Source of the DNA: Archivesica marissinica
Taxonomy: Eukaryota > Mollusca > Bivalvia > Venerida > Vesicomyidae
Assembly: GCA_014843695.1 (NCBI GenBank)
Contig: CM026394.1
Location: 39,292,368 to 39,356,367 of the forward strand
Length of the DNA stretch: 64,000 nt
Reading direction: 5' to 3'
The translations under genes were made by a program, and so were the position numbers. The notes beneath the pieces are model-generated. The model saw only the letters and a list, made by a program, of their open reading frames with translations. It did no database searches and was not told where the DNA came from. Shown here in pieces: positions 38,291 to 51,758 of this stretch; position 1 is the stretch's first letter, and each line of letters begins with the position of its first letter.

Positions 38291-39553
38291 TGAGCACTGG
38301 CTATTTCAAACCTAAAATGTGAACTATTCTGGATGTGTTTCAGACTGATTTGAATACCTCTTCACAGTGGATGAGGTATCAGAAGAAATGAAAGATTGGA
38401 AATATAAATGAACAGACCGTAAGTTTTTACTATTTATTACATAGGCAATTTAGTTGTTTTACAACCTTATGCGTTATGGAAAATGACCACCTCGCTAAAA
38501 ACCGGTGTCCAACTGCGCGGATACATACAGACACCCTGTGCGAACTGTAGTTACGACACTTTAAACGTTGTAGAAATTATAAACACATTTACATTATACT
38601 ATTGTAAATTGCGTTTTGATACAAACAGAGCCCTGGATAAACATTCCGAGTAACAAAGATACTAGTAGCAATTAATTCCGAGTATAATGCGCAGATTTAT
38701 AGCAATTTCGGGATACCACGGTACTTAGTGTTCCGTTACAAAACGCTCCGTGTTACTACCTATAAATTGAATTCCATAGTCCATGATTGTGTGTACAGCA
38801 CTTGTATATATATATATTATAATTAGGTTAGGTCTTCGACTATTTATTTGTTTAGGAATAGTGTCAGAAAAACCGTGTGTAGGAGATGTCGGATAATTAA
38901 TTGATAATTAATTGTTATCTCTCAATATGCTGTTACGTGTCTATTAGTTGAGGCCAAACACCCACATTTACTGTTTCATGCAAAAAGAATAGGGTTGGTC
39001 GTAAAGGAATTTTGTTATCATACTCTTTCTTGGGCACAGAAGTGTGAAAAACGATATTGTGAATTATTTTTTTCTTTCAAAATTTCATAAAAAAATTCCA
39101 GGTTGGTGGGTAAAAAACGGGTGGATTGGGCAACCGTAAACACAGGTTGCATATTCCCGCGGCCAAATGTGAACACTGTCACTGAATAGTATAAGTTATG
39201 CAACCAATTTAGATCGAGCATTAGTGTATACAAATTTATATAGCTTGATTGCGAAACAAGGTCTTACAACATTAGCATGGACCGGTCATAGAGGGCAATT
39301 TTATTAAGAGATGGAAAATGATATTTAAAAAACAAAACAATTAATACGTCCAGCTTACTGCCATGGTTCTATCCATTAGATTGAGAAGACAATTAAGATT
39401 ATGAATGTCAAAAAGGACGGACGAAATTCCTCTTAAGTTGATCTTAGAAAGTGCTGTTTGTTTCTTCGAATTGGCTGCTCGTTCACATTATCAAAATCGC
39501 TTAGGAATACCTATTATTACCAATAATTATATAAACCAATATTAGTTTGCTAA
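38291..39553. other. no gene seen
   Basis: Unique AT-rich DNA. A fragment of a SINE C/D-type tail (TAGCTTGATTGCGAAACAAG) lies at 39241-39260. Confidence 0.4.
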
Positions 39554-39732
39554 AGAGTGTGTTTTACGTTTATTTATCGTCGCTACCGGTTTAGTCATTT
39601 TAGAATTTTGGAGGATAGTGCAATGATACAGAAAGAGACCAATTACAGAGTCTCCTCTGGTTCTTTTACGTGCACGGTGTAAAGCACCGACACGAGACCT
39701 CGGGTTAACGTCCCATCTGAAAGACTTTCTAG
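39554..39732 (-). repeat. SINE family A with internal deletion
   Basis: Minus-strand copy in which the tail (TCGTCGCTACCGGTTTAG) joins directly to TCATTTTAGAATTTTGG, losing the CCCATATGAGCGACGCC segment. Confidence 0.8.
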
Positions 39733-41222
39733 TGTCTACCGATTAAAAAGTTGTTGTATCCATAATTTACATTTTGTCTCGAACATATTTAAAGGTACAG
39801 ACGTCTTAATCACCAATGGTAGACAATTCGAAGCTATCAAATCATAGATATGTTGCCATGGGTCTTCTGGGGTTTGGATTAGATGGTTTAATTTCATTTG
39901 ATCTTGCGTTTATGTACGTGCAAGCGCCGCACAATTACGCACGTATTTAAATTAAAATCACCTTCGAGACCTTACTCAATGTACGCGGAATTAGCATAAC
40001 AACCGGGAATAACTCGTATTATACTAATATTATTGTGTCTTATATTAAATTCGAAATGGATCAATCATGTTCATCAATCTAGCTAGGTATTACATTATAA
40101 TTAATAATTTAATTCGTTTTCTATACCCTGGTGGCATGTTTTACAATTTCGTATAATCATATACATTCTGCTTCAACTGGTCACATGTAATCTATCGTGA
40201 AAACACGAGTTAGTTTCTCAGAGCTAAACATTGTTCCGAGTAGAACGAGATGAACGGAATGTAAAAACAAACACGCTGGCACTAACTTCATGTTTGGGTA
40301 TGTATATTGGATAACAGATGTCAACTAAAGATGCCCATAATGGGCATATGGACGAGATTTGTGTGTTTGTTATGTGGGTTTAACGTTGCACAACAGCTTA
40401 AAGCAACACTACCTCAGTGAAAACGCAAATGTATACAGAATGTAATTTCCTATTATATGGTATACTTTTGTCCAAATATTTGCCTAAACAACTGAGTATT
40501 TCAAGTAATATACAAGGGTATCAAACTGGGTGGTAGACGTTAATGTGGTAGTCAAACAACGGCAAATAACGGTAAAAATAGTTAATGATCACATTTTATG
40601 ATGCTAGCGGTTAACACATACGGCATTCCTCTGCTCTCACTACAAACATCAGCGATGTCATAAACAGAAATTACTGAGAGAAATAAAATACGTAATGATA
40701 ATGACAAACGGTAGAAATGCAACCGAAGACATGGACGGACAGACGACATCTACGTACAATAGCTCACATGGAGATCTTACTCGGTGGCAGGTGAGAATAA
40801 AAGGAAACAAAAAAACACTTGACAGTGTACGTTAGTTGATGATTCTCAGACAAATAGCTGAACCTAATTGCCGAACTAATCAATTCGAAACACCTTATGG
40901 AATAGAATACAAGCTGAGATGGCAGATGAGATTACTGAGGATAATAGACACGTTATTCTTAATATATCCCCAAGTGCTAAAGGAATAATGTCTTACAAAT
41001 GCCAGCAAAACTAGATTTTATATATACATTTCCAGGACCCAGGTGTTATAAGCGTTATAATCATCTATAAAATTAAATTAATTTATACTTTACAATGAAT
41101 GGTTTACTTCCCGCAGTCAAACGTAGACACATTATTGATCATAAATCGTGAGAGAAAAGTTTCCAATTAGAAATTAAACAGATCGTTAAATGTTGTTCTT
41201 TTCAGTGCATGTGCAAATACTA
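39733..41222. other. gene-less DNA with one dispersed repeat
   Basis: No gene. About 40390-40510 is the reverse complement of part of 1610-1740. Confidence 0.4.
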
Positions 41223-41460
41223 GTCCGATTAGCGCAGTGGTTAGCGCGCTCGCTTCTCATCAATGCAACCTGGGTTCAATCCTCGGACCGGGAGGTATTC
41301 TAGATGGTACGATGGACGCCAGATCGGAAAGGTGGGTTTTCACCGGGTACTCCGGTTTCCTCCTACACGAATGACCACATATACGCGTTCATCCGCGCCA
41401 ACGAGAGTGATTAATATAAGTTGTTATAAATTGCTTCGCAATCGTTGTAAAATAATAACA
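41223..41460 (+). repeat. SINE family C, complete
   Basis: Head CCGATTAGCGCAGTGGTTAG, B-box-like GGGTTCAATCCTC, core ACTCCGGTTTCCTCC, tail GATTAATATAAGTTG. Confidence 0.85.
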
Positions 41461-42019
41461 AAGTTTCAACTTAAATAATGGCCACCTCTAGAATAGTGAA
41501 GACAATCATCCCGATTGTACTGACCCCACACAACTCCTTGGAATGTCAGACCTCAAAATAAATGTATTGATTTAATTTAAAAACCATTGGAATTATTGCA
41601 TTGATTCAGAGATTTAAGATTGTTTAATTGTTTTCTTAAGTTATTATCGTCAAACTAAATCGGTGTCAAATTGTATAGTTAGATGATGACTGCTGGTTTA
41701 AACATATTTAGTCCACTATATACATTCACAAAACAATAGATGTACAGAAAATCAAAGAAGTAAGTATATAGGAAAGGATTAAAACGGAAGCAGAGCTTAT
41801 ATAGTTTCTCTCATTGCAGTTCAAAATACACAGTACTATATTGGATGGTGTGAACTAATACATGTATACCAAATGTGCATATTGCTTAGAAATGACAAAT
41901 GTAATACAGAAAATAATGCAGAAGAAAGAGAAGATATTTGAGAATGTAACGTAGGCAGACAGGGGTAATGTCATCAAGTGCGCGTCTTATATACACAGGG
42001 GGTCTTATATACATGGGGT
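41461..42019. other. no gene seen
   Basis: Unique AT-rich DNA up to the 3' end of the minus-strand LINE. Confidence 0.35.
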
Positions 42020-42177
42020 TTCACTCAAAGAATCGTTTTGCATCACGAATGAAATTATGGACATATTCAAATATTATTTTGTTAATGTCATCTGTCAGGG
42101 TCTCCTCGCCATGTATGATAGTTTTAGTAAGACATAATCTTTGTTGTAGGAAATCAATTCTAATATTAGAATAGTTT

Positions 42178-42298
42178 GTACATTCAAAGAAAAAGTGGTA
42201 TGTACAGTCAAAGAAAAAGTGGTATGTACAGTCAAAGAAAAAGTGGTATGTACAGTCAAAGAAAAAGTGGTTATGTACAGTCAAAGAAAAAGTGGTAG
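42178..42298 (-). repeat. 24-bp in-frame repeat of the LINE HFFFDC motif
   Basis: Unit AGTCAAAGAAAAAGTGGTATGTAC in four to five copies (one has an extra T). On the minus strand each unit encodes FFFDCTYH, the C-terminal His/Cys motif of the LINE ORF. Confidence 0.85.
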
Positions 42299-43174
42299 CT
42301 GTTTTCATAAGATCCACAGCGGCATAGAGGTGATTGAATTAAGTTTTTAAAAAGAAATGCTCGTCGAGCCCACTAGAGTTGGTTCTAATTCGTGTATGTA
42401 ATACTTATATGTATCTATCACATTACTAGAAGAGCGTAGGAGTTGTTCATTTATCTTTGTATATATACGTTTTAAAAGTGATTAGAGTTGTGGCATACCT
42501 AACGTTACTGTCAAGGTAATTCCAGTCTCTTATTACGGATGGTAAAACTGAATTGTAGTATGAAGTTGTCCTGCAGTCAATTGGTTGTATAGAGTCAGCA
42601 TTTCCAAGATTATATCAACTAAATGAAGCAACTTTAGTTTAATCATATTTTATTGAATTCATCATGATATAATATACAATGTTGCCAAAATATAGCATGC
42701 TAATAAAATGGTTTTGGCCACAAGTTTTAACAACATTATAAAACGGCCCGTACCAGAATGAATCAACAGTTGAAGGTACAAGATCAGATCAGTATTTGTG
42801 TTAAAAAGTTTTTCATTTTAGAAAACATAATTAGTTTGTGTCTACGGATACTTAAGGTTCCCAGTTCACTTCATTTTGTAGATCAATTAATGAAACTAGT
42901 TTAGATGCGCCTATTGCGATTCTGGCAGCCTTGTTTTGAATTGTTGTCTATTTCATTCTTAATGTAAGTGACGTGAGTATTCCAAGTACCATCCTTAGTT
43001 AAAAATAATCCCAAGTGCTTTTGTGAACTAACCTCTAATATTGGGACGTCGTTAATTGTTAATGGTAAATATTGTCGTGCATGGCGAGCTCTGAAGAAAT
43101 TTATAATTTCTGATTTAAAACGGATTGAATGTAACGCATCAGTTTGATGCCCACGTGGATATTGCCCGATATGA

Positions 43175-43425
43175 CTTGGAAGTCGCGATAGCGCAGTTGT
43201 AGCGCGTTCGCTTCAGTTGCGAACGTTCCGGAGCTTGAGCCGCGCTGGAGCAGTTACGATTGTGCCATTATGCAAGGTGTTTAAATTCCACATTGCCTCT
43301 TCTCTCTCCCTCATGGCGATGGATTCCATCAGGAATGAGGTCTCGACAGTGATTAATATAAGTTGTAAGAACTTGTTTCGCAATCGAGCTAAAATAAATT
43401 TGTATAAACTATTACTTTGAAGAAT
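43175..43425 (+). repeat. SINE family D inserted in the LINE
   Basis: Head GATAGCGCAGTTGTAGCGCG, core GATTCCATCAGGAATGAGG, tail GATTAATATAAGTTGTAAG. It interrupts the LINE open frame just after its catalytic region. Confidence 0.9.
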
Positions 43426-43699
43426 AACATCATTTAATTTAATATCTTGGATACTAATATACAAAAGATGTATCATCAGCAAATAAACGTATATTGCTGT
43501 GTATTTCATTAACAATATCATTAATAAATATTAAGAATAAAATAGGGCCTAATATGGAACACTGCCGAACCCCGGCACGCAAATATAGTTATTCAGAGAT
43601 AGCGCCTGGAAGTACAACACGTTGTCTCCTACTGCTTTCTAATAGATAGTTAGTAAACCAGTCATATAAATCACCTGTATTGCCAGCGTATTTCAGTTA

Positions 43700-43885
43700 T
43701 GTTATATGTTGGGTTTTACGCCTGCATCAGCACCATTTCGGGCTATATCGCCAGCGGACAGTTTACTTAACAACACCTTTCCTGGGCAGGCTCCAGCGGT
43801 TAACCAGTACTTGGGTGCACCAACCTCCGTAAGAAACTGCCACCTTTTTCATATAAATGAGACACGGCCTCACGGGCGTCAGTTT
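43700..43885 (-). repeat. SINE family B inserted in the LINE
   Basis: Minus-strand copy with subfamily 2 tail (GGGTTTTACGCCTGCATCAG), body (CAGGCTCCAGCGGTTAACC) and the start of the head region (AATGAGACACGGCC). Confidence 0.88.
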
Positions 43886-44199
43886 TACAAGAAGATCACG
43901 GTGCTATTTAAAACACTATGCTACTATTATAAAGGTCGATATCGTCAGCAAGAGATTTGCAAAAGGTATCATACAAGAAAGTCAACTGATTGATGGTGGA
44001 ATCACCTGAAAGAAAACCAGATTGAAACTGTGTTAGAAAAGTATTACTTGTAGGAATATTAAAAATATATTTGAAAGATTATACGCTCGAAAACCTTTTC
44101 CATTGTGTTCAATAATGAAATAGGTCTGTAGTTAGATGGTAGTTTTGCGTCCCCTTTCTTAAATATCGCCGATACATGGTGGCGTCCCCCCTTCTGATC

Positions 44200-45030
44200 T
44201 GATCTCTTATCTATATAGTAGTCACTTCAAGCCTCATTAATTTCTAGTGTCTTTATTAGATCACCGCCCTGTCGATAATTGGATTACATCTTTAATCTTC
44301 AATATACAATCAAGGAAATCTCAATTAGACTGTCTACGTTGATCAGCCGCTCGCGTCTCTCAATAACTTCAATATCTCACAGTACCGTTCTGGTATCAAT
44401 TTATTACCGCTATATATTAGAGATAATTTGTATCTCTTATCTTATTATATTAGCTATCACGTATTCTATTCAAGCCAATACGGTGCTACTTAATCCATCG
44501 CTACCCAATGTGTCCGTAACACTTAAGTTCAGTTTATAGTTCGTTTTATAAGTATATTAAATTAATATACTGCAGACATCTCGTCTCTAGTGTCATAGAA
44601 ACTAATTGTTTTCTATCAGAGATACACAATCAATCCTTGCATAAGGACAGCATTTTGTGCTCTAATTTCTCTTTAATTTTACTCGGAATTATATACCTTT
44701 CAGTCAGACTGCGTGGCGCTGACCACCTGTTACCTTGCGCAATCAAAATCGTAACTGGCTGTTTGCCAGACATATTGGCGCCTCATCAAAAGAAACCGAC
44801 AACTATTACATAATCTCTCGCTGTGAGATAATATTTACGTACATCAGCCTCGCGGTAAGCTAAATTAACGATACACAAATTAAGTTCTCATGTAATCATT
44901 CTTCTTACGCGCCAAAATAGCTTGTTGATTTTAGGCGCGAATATTGCATAAAATTAGTACGGTCATTTCTATTTATAATATATACATTAGACAATCACAA
45001 TACTTAGTATCGTGTGCAAAATAGCTGTTT
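44200..45030. other. unidentified insertion within the LINE
   Basis: The reverse transcriptase frame stops near 45030 and resumes near 44195. The sequence between does not continue the LINE and matches no repeat family recognised in the window. Ends are approximate. The 86-codon ORF at 44279-44539 has no recognised domain. Confidence 0.45.
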
Positions 45031-46283
45031 TTGCACAACATTCGCTTCCTTCCAACTACTAGGTAATTTGCACTGCCTTAAAGATAAATTTAAATTGAAA
45101 ATATCACAAAGGTTTCGAAAGGCCATGGATTGCTTCTTTAAGTATTCCATTACAGGTCCACCAGGACCAGATGCCGTGTCGACACGTAATTACTTCAGAC
45201 TATCAAGTACTTCAGTTGGTGTGATAATGATGGAACTTATAGTATAGACTTGTTGCATTTGTGTTAAGTGGCGGTTCTTTGTTATCATTTTCCATAATTG
45301 TTTGGTCGGGACAAAAATGTGTTCAGACAATTCGCTTATCATTATTATCTGTAATGAATGTATCATTATTATTTGCATTAATAAAAGCTGGTATGGCAGT
45401 ACTGTTGGGCTTAACGATAAACTATATTAGAATTGCCCACAAGTCTTTGGAGCTAATTTCGCCTGATTTTAATTTATCTGAAATATCTTTTATAATATGT
45501 GTCTTTTGCCGTTCTTATTAAAGTTACTATTTCAGTATTATTTAGAAAAAGTTTTTTAGCTGTAGATACATTAGTCTGGTTAAGCTTCGTGTGTGTATAT
45601 TTATGCCTTCATCTTTTACACCTTCCCAATTAGCCGTGGCAAAAGTATCACGCAATGTCTGGTAATCGCTTCCATCATAATTCCATATATGCCGATCAAA
45701 GCTCGCCACTTTGGGTTTATTAAATTTTAAAATCTAAAGTTTTCATTGATATCTAAGTTGAAGGCTAAGAAGATTCACCGACTCCAGTTAGGACGATACT
45801 ATCAGGATTACTTACAAAATTAAATCTAAAACGGAAGAGGAGCTTTCTGTGAAGTATGTGGGATCTTCTATGGTTTGAACTAAGTTAAATTCTTGACATA
45901 TTTATTCATTTTTTCTTAATAGCGGTGCTTGATTTTGGTTAAGATTGAAGTCATCTGAAATAACTATGTTTGTTGAGGACTGCTGACAAGAAGAACCTGT
46001 CGATATCTATTCGGTATTTAAACTTCCTTTATTCCCATGTTCGTCGGCCTGGACATTTATTTTACTGCTGCTGTCAGTGAAAACAATGGATGCGGCAAAT
46101 ATATTTGGTTCCGTAATTGACTGAACTAGAATCAAGGAGTCTGTTGCTTAATTGTAACTTTACATTTTGACGCCGATTTATTGGACTAAAGTCAGTTCAG
46201 AAAACAATTACACACTTTTGGAAATCAGTCATTTTTTCTACTGACGCTACACGAGATATGATCTGACATTACACAGTTAGGAT

Positions 46284-46508
46284 ACGGCCCCTGATTCGTA
46301 TACAACTGTAATATATCATCATTGATGGTCAATGCTTCGTGCCCCTCTCAGACTGTGACTTTTATATGAATACAATTGGCAGTTTCGTACGGAGGTTGGT
46401 GCACCAAAGTACTGGCTAACCGCTTGAGCCTGCCCAGGAAAGGTGTTATGTAAACGGCCCGTCGCTCAAATGGGCAACCGGTAGTGACGTTAAATAAACT
46501 TTTAAAAA
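46284..46508 (+). repeat. SINE family B, subfamily 1
   Basis: Decayed head (CCTGATTCGTATACAACTG), body (GTTGGTGCACCAAAGTACTGG), tail (CAAATGGGCAACCGGTAGTG, ACGTTAAATAAAC). Confidence 0.8.
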
Positions 46509-47502
46509 CAGACTGTGCATATGCTCTATTTATTTACACACGATTGGGGTCTGGACAAATGGTTTCAGGTTCAAAACTAAAACAAATTGATTATTATTTT
46601 CGTAACGTAAAACTTGTGTATGACTTTGGTAGTGACGGGGTGTCAATTCCAAACTTGTTTGGAACATTGGAAAGAGCAGTAAAATGTAACTTACCATTTT
46701 GCTAACGAGGTTGTGATGATTTCTTAGAAACAGCGATCATCGATTCGTCATTAGGTGATCTGTAAAACGTGAAACAATAACACTAAAGTTATGCTCAAAA
46801 TAACCAACATTGTATTGTCCATATATTTACAATATACAATTCAAATGCATGGCATTACACTAGAAGTAATGAGAATATATATAGCATTATTTAACAATTA
46901 AATGTTCTCATTCTGCGCTTCATCGAGGTATGAAATGTCAGTTTTTACACCTAATTTGAATAAACCAAAAAGACACCTAATTTGCATAAAATCCGTTTTG
47001 CATATAGTATAAATATGACCATTGAAGAAATAATGAATAATATTGCTTACAAACACACTTTTTCAAGACTATCGTACAAAAATAATGATAGCATCATTTT
47101 ATGCGATGTTTTGTATTTATAAGTTGGAACGTTAATTATACAAATTTCGATTGACAGTATCTTTCCTATAATGCAAAAGTAGTCACGTGCTTTGGTTTGA
47201 ATGCCAGTTGCAATTGGAGACATCTCTAAATTTCTATTACATCCCTTGGCAGATAGTCCGATTTATCCCAAAATGTAAATAGGTCATTGTAGTTGGAATT
47301 CTTTGTTTTTATTGTTGTTCCCTAACAAGATTATGCAGTATGATAAATGTGCTTTCATGAAAATCGTGTGAATTAACTGATAACATTGTTCTATAAGTAC
47401 CCATTGATTTGCTAATACTGTCGAGAGATCTGTCGAGATATAGTAATTTAATAATCATAAGATGGGATAGTGGAATAAAATTACTAGCATGTTTATGCAA
47501 AG
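46509..47502. other. gene-less DNA
   Basis: Includes GGGGTCTGGACAAATGGTTTC near 46548, shared with about 6880. Otherwise unique AT-rich sequence with no gene. Confidence 0.4.
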
Positions 47503-49155
47503 TAAACACACGATAACACGAGGAAACACACGATAAAACGAGGGAAACACACGATAACACGAGGATACACACGATAACACGAGGAAACACACGATAACAC
47601 GAGGAAACACACGATAACACGAGGAAACACACGATAACACGAGGATACACACGATAACACGAGGGAACACAAGATAACACGAGGATACACACGATAACAC
47701 GAGGAAACACACGATAACACGAGGATACACACGATAACACGAGGGAAACACACGATAACACGAGGGAAACACACGATAACACGAGGAAACACACGATAAA
47801 ACGAGGAAACACACGATAAAACGGGATACACACGATAACACGAGGGAACACACGATAAAACGCGGATAACACATAACACGAGGATACACACGATAACACG
47901 AGGAAACACACGATAAAACGCGGATAACACGATAACACGAGGAAACACACGATAAAACGAGGATACACACGATAACACGAGGAACACACGATAACACGAG
48001 GATTACACGATAACACGAGGAAACACACGATAAAACGAGGATCACACGATAAAACGAGAAACACACGATAAAACGAGGATACACACGATAAAACTAGGAA
48101 ACACACGATAAAACTAGGAAACACACGATAAAACGAGGATACACACGATAACACGAGGAAACACACGATAACACGAGGATACACACGATAACACGAGGAT
48201 ACACACGATAACACGAGGAAAACACACGATAAAACGAGGATACACACGATAAAACTAGGATACACACGATAACACGAGGAAACACACGATAACACGAGGA
48301 AAACACACGATAAAACGAGGATACACACGATAAAACTAGGATACACACGATAACACGAGGAAACACACGATAACACGAGGAAACACACGATAAAACGCGG
48401 ATACACACGATAACACGAGGAAACACACGATAAACGAGGATACACACGATAACACGAGGGAAACACACGATAAACGAGGATACACACGATAAAACTAGGA
48501 AACACACGATAAAACTAGGAAACACACGATAAAACGAGGATACACACGATAACACGAGGAAACACACGATAAAACGCGGATACACACGATAACACGAGGA
48601 AACACACGATAAAACGAGGATACACACGATAACACGAGGATACACACGATAACACGAGGAAACACACGATAAAACGAGGATACACACGATAACACGAGGA
48701 TACACACGATAACACGAGGAAACACACGATAAAACGAGGATACACACGATAACACGAGGATACACACGATAACACGAGGAAACACACGATAAAACGAGGG
48801 AAACACACGATAACACGAGGGAAAACACACGATAAAACGAGGATACACACGATAACACGAGGGAAACACACGATAAAACTAGGAAACACACGATAAAACG
48901 CGGATACACACGATAACACGAGGAAACACACGATAAAACGAGGATACACACGATAACACGAGGAAAACACACGATAAAACGAGGATACACACGATAACAC
49001 GAGGGAAACACACGATAAAACGAGGATGCACACGATAACACGAGGGAAACACACGATAAAACGCGGATACACACGATAAAACGAGGAAACACACGATAAC
49101 ACGAGGATACACACGATAAAACGAGGAAACACACGATAAAACGAGGAAACACTTA
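47503..49155. repeat. 20-bp satellite array
   Basis: Unit ACACACGATAACACGAGGAT with variants AAAACG and ACTAGG and one-base length changes, about 82 copies. Same family and inverted relative to 31375-31537. Minus-strand ORFs of hundreds of codons (RVIVCILVLSCV) are repeat artefacts. Confidence 0.96.
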
Positions 49156-49830
49156 TTATAATAATAGTATCATCTCTCTACTGTATCATATATCTACTTT
49201 TATGGAGTATTCAGGGGCAGTAACTCACTGATGTTTCTCACTACATTTCATAACACGTTGGAGCAACGACTCTCACTGTATGCACACTTTCATGTGTACA
49301 CTCGCGGCGAGAGTTTAATGTACACCGCTTACCATAACTGAACAGTTGTACATTGTAGAAGGTCGGGGGTTCTTCCAGGGCGCCGTCTGCGCCTGAAATA
49401 CTCCTCGAAGGGGCATCCGAGGTATTCCTCAACAAATAGTAGTTGATGATTCGCAATATTGATACTGTGTGTGTGTTTTTACGTATATTTATCGTCGCTA
49501 CCGGTTGCCCAAATGAGCGACGCCTCCTGAAGAGATTAGTCATTTTAGATGTGTCGAGGACAGTGCAATGATACTGACAGAGACCCATTCCAGAGTCTCC
49601 TCTGGTTCTTTTACGTGCACCGTACAGCACCGACACGAGACCTCGGTTTAAAGTCCCATTTGAAAGACTGTTAATTTGATTAGGGTCAGACGGGGAGGGT
49701 CGAACCTGCGATCCCTGGATTACCAGTCCAGCGTGTTACAACTGGACTACAGATCCGTCTGTTGATAGTGATGATCATGATTCAGCTTATATACCCATGT
49801 CGCCTTTTTTATCTAAGCTGTGATGTCCTC
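49156..49830 (-). repeat. right arm of inverted duplication: GC-richer block and SINE family A
   Basis: Reverse complement of 30709-31374 with only a handful of differences noticed by eye, for example CACATC versus CGACAAATC next to the SINE core. Contains a complete family A SINE at about 49465-49768. Confidence 0.9.
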
Positions 49831-50758
49831 TAGTATATAATGTAGGTGTGCGTTTTCTATGTCCTCTAGTATATAATGTAGGTGTGCGTTTTCTATGTCC
49901 TCTAGTATATAATGTAGGTGTGCGTTTTCTATGTCCTCTAGTATATAATGTAGCGTGTGCGTTTTATATGTCTCTAGTAATAATGTAGGCTGTGCGTTTA
50001 CTATGTCCCTAGTATATAAGTAGGTGTGCGTTTCTAGCCTCTAGTATAAAATGTAGGTGTGCGTTTTCTATGTCATCTAGTATATAATGTAGGTGTGCGT
50101 TTTCTATGTCCTCTAGTATATAATGTAGGTGTGCGTTTTCTATGTCCTCTAGTATATAATGTAGGTGTGCGTTTTCTATGTCCTCTAGTATATAATGTAG
50201 GTGTGCGTTTTCTATGTCCTCTAGTATATAATGTAGGTGTGCGTTTTCTATGTCCTCTAGTATATAATGTAGGTGTGCGTTTTCTATGTCCTCTAGTATA
50301 TAATGTAGGTGTGCGTTTTCTATGTCCTCTAGTATATAATGTAGGTGTGCGTTTTCTATGTCCTCTAGTATATAATGTAGGGGTGCGTTTTCTATGTCCT
50401 CTAGTATATAATGTAGGGTGCGTTTTCTATGTCCTCTAGTATATAATGTAGGTGTGCGTTTTCTATGTCCTCTAGTATATAATGTAGGTGTGCGTTTTCT
50501 ATGTCCTCTAGTATATAATGTAGGTGTGCGTTTTCTATGTCCTCTAGTATATAATGAAGGTGTGCGTTTTCTATGTCCTCTAGTATATAATGAAGGTGTG
50601 CGTTTTCTATGTCCTCTAGTATATAATGTAGGAGTGCGTTTTCTATGTCCTCTAGTATATAATGTAGGTGTGCGTTTTCTATGTCCTCTAGTATATAATG
50701 TATGTGTGCGTTTTCTATGTACTCTAGTATATAATGTAGTCGTGCGTTTTGAATGTCC
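49828..50758. repeat. 36-bp satellite array, right copy, truncated by gap
   Basis: About 26 units in the orientation opposite to 26956-30708. Units around 49950-50050 are unusually degraded with several small deletions. Those next to the gap also diverge. Confidence 0.95.
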
Positions 50759-51758
50759 NNNNNNNNNNNNNNNNNNNNNNNNNNNNNNNNNNNNNNNNNN
50801 NNNNNNNNNNNNNNNNNNNNNNNNNNNNNNNNNNNNNNNNNNNNNNNNNNNNNNNNNNNNNNNNNNNNNNNNNNNNNNNNNNNNNNNNNNNNNNNNNNNN
50901 NNNNNNNNNNNNNNNNNNNNNNNNNNNNNNNNNNNNNNNNNNNNNNNNNNNNNNNNNNNNNNNNNNNNNNNNNNNNNNNNNNNNNNNNNNNNNNNNNNNN
51001 NNNNNNNNNNNNNNNNNNNNNNNNNNNNNNNNNNNNNNNNNNNNNNNNNNNNNNNNNNNNNNNNNNNNNNNNNNNNNNNNNNNNNNNNNNNNNNNNNNNN
51101 NNNNNNNNNNNNNNNNNNNNNNNNNNNNNNNNNNNNNNNNNNNNNNNNNNNNNNNNNNNNNNNNNNNNNNNNNNNNNNNNNNNNNNNNNNNNNNNNNNNN
51201 NNNNNNNNNNNNNNNNNNNNNNNNNNNNNNNNNNNNNNNNNNNNNNNNNNNNNNNNNNNNNNNNNNNNNNNNNNNNNNNNNNNNNNNNNNNNNNNNNNNN
51301 NNNNNNNNNNNNNNNNNNNNNNNNNNNNNNNNNNNNNNNNNNNNNNNNNNNNNNNNNNNNNNNNNNNNNNNNNNNNNNNNNNNNNNNNNNNNNNNNNNNN
51401 NNNNNNNNNNNNNNNNNNNNNNNNNNNNNNNNNNNNNNNNNNNNNNNNNNNNNNNNNNNNNNNNNNNNNNNNNNNNNNNNNNNNNNNNNNNNNNNNNNNN
51501 NNNNNNNNNNNNNNNNNNNNNNNNNNNNNNNNNNNNNNNNNNNNNNNNNNNNNNNNNNNNNNNNNNNNNNNNNNNNNNNNNNNNNNNNNNNNNNNNNNNN
51601 NNNNNNNNNNNNNNNNNNNNNNNNNNNNNNNNNNNNNNNNNNNNNNNNNNNNNNNNNNNNNNNNNNNNNNNNNNNNNNNNNNNNNNNNNNNNNNNNNNNN
51701 NNNNNNNNNNNNNNNNNNNNNNNNNNNNNNNNNNNNNNNNNNNNNNNNNNNNNNNNNN
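50759..51758. other. assembly gap (1000 N)
   Basis: Exactly 1000 N, size unknown. It removes the remainder of the DNA polymerase gene and whatever lies beyond. Confidence 0.99.

Larger units (their letters stand above)
42020..46260 (-). pseudogene. decayed LINE (Jockey/CR1/L2-like) on minus strand, with nested insertions
   Basis: Reading the minus strand from about 46260 down, endonuclease-proximal sequence (RHIWNYDGSDY near 45700) is followed by the reverse transcriptase. The latter has PSNYRPISLLNTMEKVFERI near 44140, GPILFLIFINDIV near 43530 and an intact catalytic FADD box at about 43475. The C-terminal region near 43030 is SSQKHLGLFLTKDGTWNTHV, and the end is a Cys/His motif (CRCGSYENSYHFFFDC) near 42300. 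The ORF is broken by stops, by a family D SINE (43175-43425), a family B SINE (43700-43885) and an unidentified block of about 0.8 kb (44200-45030). This is a dead copy less decayed at the catalytic box than the one at 10830-13135. Confidence 0.85.
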
